Under the pieces are notes generated by a model. The model did no database searches. It saw only the letters and a program-made list of their open reading frames with translations, and was not told the DNA's origin. This document shows, piece after piece, positions 38,140 to 38,848 of a stretch of DNA of 38,848 nt. Source of the stretch: a bacterium (GTDB lineage Bacteria; Patescibacteriota; Minisyncoccia; Minisyncoccales; JAGGXC01); the NCBI GenBank assembly GCA_021157625.1, contig JAGGWD010000001.1:1-38848 (forward strand), written 5' to 3'. The position numbers and the translations under genes were made by a program. Each line of letters begins with the position of its first letter. Position 1 is the first letter of the stretch.

Positions 38140-38848
38140 AAATAAATTGATCCATCCCCAGGTTCCCCTAGGGATGCCTTGTTACGACTTCGTCCTAATC
38201 ACTAGCCCTACCTTGGGCCCCGGCAAAGCGGGGACTTCGGGTATTGCTAGCTCTTCTGACGTGACGGGCGGTGAGTACAAGACCCAGGAACGTATTCATC
38301 GCCACATGGCTGATTGGCGATTACTAGCGATTCCGGCTTCATGGGGTCGAGTTGCAGACCCCAATCCGAACTGGGACCGGCTTTTAGGGATTAGCTCCGC
38401 CTTACGGCTTCGCAACCCGCTGTACCGGCCATTGTACCACGTGTGCAGCCCAGGGCATCAAAGGGCCATGCTGATTTGGCGTCATCCCCACCTTCCTCCC
38501 GATTGTCTCGGGCAGTCCTCTATGACACGTGAAACATAGAGTAGGGGTTGCGCAGGTTTCCCCATTTAAGGGAGCACCTCACGGCACCTGCTGACGACAA
38601 CCATGCAGCACCTGTGCTAGTGTCCGTGTGGAATCTCTACCTTTCAGTAGAGTTTCACTAGCATGTCAAGCCCTGGTAAGGTTCTTCGGTTATTATCGAA
38701 TTAAGCCACATGATCCACCGCTTGTGTGAGCCCCCGTCTATTCCTTTGAGTTTCACCGTTGCCGGCGTACTTCCCAGGCGGGGCACTTAACGCGTTAGCT
38801 TCGCCACTGCAAGGGTCGACACTTGCAATAGCTAGTGCCCATCGTTTA
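38140..38848 (-). rRNA. rrs: 16S ribosomal RNA, 3' half, without anti-Shine-Dalgarno
   Basis: Reading the minus strand from 38848, the sequence starts at TAAACGATG (about E. coli 815) and runs to the 3' end; the 5' part is outside the window. Universal segments are present: AAACTCAAAGGAATAGACGG (A where most bacteria have T), GCATGGTTGTCGTCAGC, TGTACTCACCGCCCGTCAC and GAAGTCGTAACAAGG. Helix 45 (ATCCCTAGGGGAACCTGGGGAT) and GGATCA are intact, but the next bases are ATTTATTTTAG instead of CCTCCTTT. No intron is visible in this half. The 3' end is set by analogy to E. coli. Confidence 0.96.

Noticed and set aside
38147-38539. 130-codon plus-strand ORF
   Set aside because: It lies wholly inside the antisense of 16S rRNA.
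38140-38848. Intron hiding the anti-SD
   Set aside because: No CCTCC or 16S-like 3' exon occurs on this strand before tRNA-Ile, and the visible 16S half has no insertion.
1-38848. Recoded TGA (genetic code 4 or 25)
   Set aside because: TGA ends deoC and the 10068 gene, and in-frame TGAs do not interrupt conserved genes; tRNA-Trp has a CCA anticodon.
1-38848. CRISPR array, transposase, integrase or prophage
   Set aside because: No regularly spaced repeats, no IS-like genes with terminal repeats and no phage genes were seen.

Overview
The window reads as a piece of a small, AT-rich bacterial genome of the Candidate Phyla Radiation (Patescibacteria), most likely Parcubacteria. The support is a low-GC, tightly packed set of housekeeping genes, small membrane proteins of unknown function, membrane-anchored Mur-ligase and GT-C glycosyltransferase genes, a compact heat-shock operon, and a 16S rRNA with the variant GGAATAGACGGGG where most bacteria have GGAATTGACGGGG. 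Ribosomal protein bL9 is present, which from general knowledge argues against Microgenomates. TGA acts as a stop in several genes, so the code looks standard. The lineage call is inference; no database was consulted.

Layout, left to right. 1-359 holds no complete gene, only a promoter pointing off the left edge. 360-10020 carries a CAP-domain protein, a phosphoglucose/phosphomannose isomerase, lepA, a DUF4352-like lipoprotein-type protein, uppS with a 59-residue membrane ORF overlapping its start, rpmA, pyrG, rplI, an S41 protease, tRNA-Lys and truB. 10068-10810 is a two-gene membrane operon (small membrane protein plus bacterial PH domain). 10872-15661 is the hrcA-grpE-hsp20-dnaK-dnaJ operon under a CIRCE operator. 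15783-18412 holds a divergent poly(A) polymerase/CCA-adding-type nucleotidyltransferase with a cysteine cluster, two small putative zinc proteins, tRNA-Trp, rpmG, tRNA-Thr and tRNA-Tyr. 18501-23163 has speD with a structured leader, trmD, khpA, gatB, deoC and tmk. 23257-26647 has two GT-C membrane glycosyltransferases. 26689-36883 is mostly envelope and translation: ftsQ, a FemAB-type transferase, a DegT-type aminotransferase, a membrane-fused MurF, an alpha/beta hydrolase, serS, lysS and an MscS-like channel, with three autonomous plus-strand small genes between them. 36998-37648 is a type IV pilin-like protein. 37780-38848 (minus) is the 3' half of 16S rRNA, tRNA-Ile and tRNA-Ala, with no 23S following.

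The most unusual feature is a set of translation signals that do not fit together. The 16S gene keeps an intact helix 45 and GGATCA but is followed by ATTTATTTT instead of the anti-Shine-Dalgarno CCTCCTTT. In line with that, nearly all housekeeping genes lack a Shine-Dalgarno sequence, and several operon heads (rpmA, rplI, hrcA, the 23257 glycosyltransferase, probably tmk) have a -10 box only 6-9 bases before the ATG, which predicts leaderless mRNAs. Yet five genes (15783-17003, 17718, 27526, 30352, 33008) share the opposite architecture: a consensus or extended -10 promoter, a strong GAGG-type Shine-Dalgarno and a TTG start; the four on the plus strand also end in their own terminator. Either these five are read by ribosomes with a normal anti-SD encoded elsewhere, or the GGAGG element has another role. 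A second candidate novelty is a roughly 130-nt speD leader that can fold as a three-way junction or pair 13 bases with the start of the speD coding sequence.
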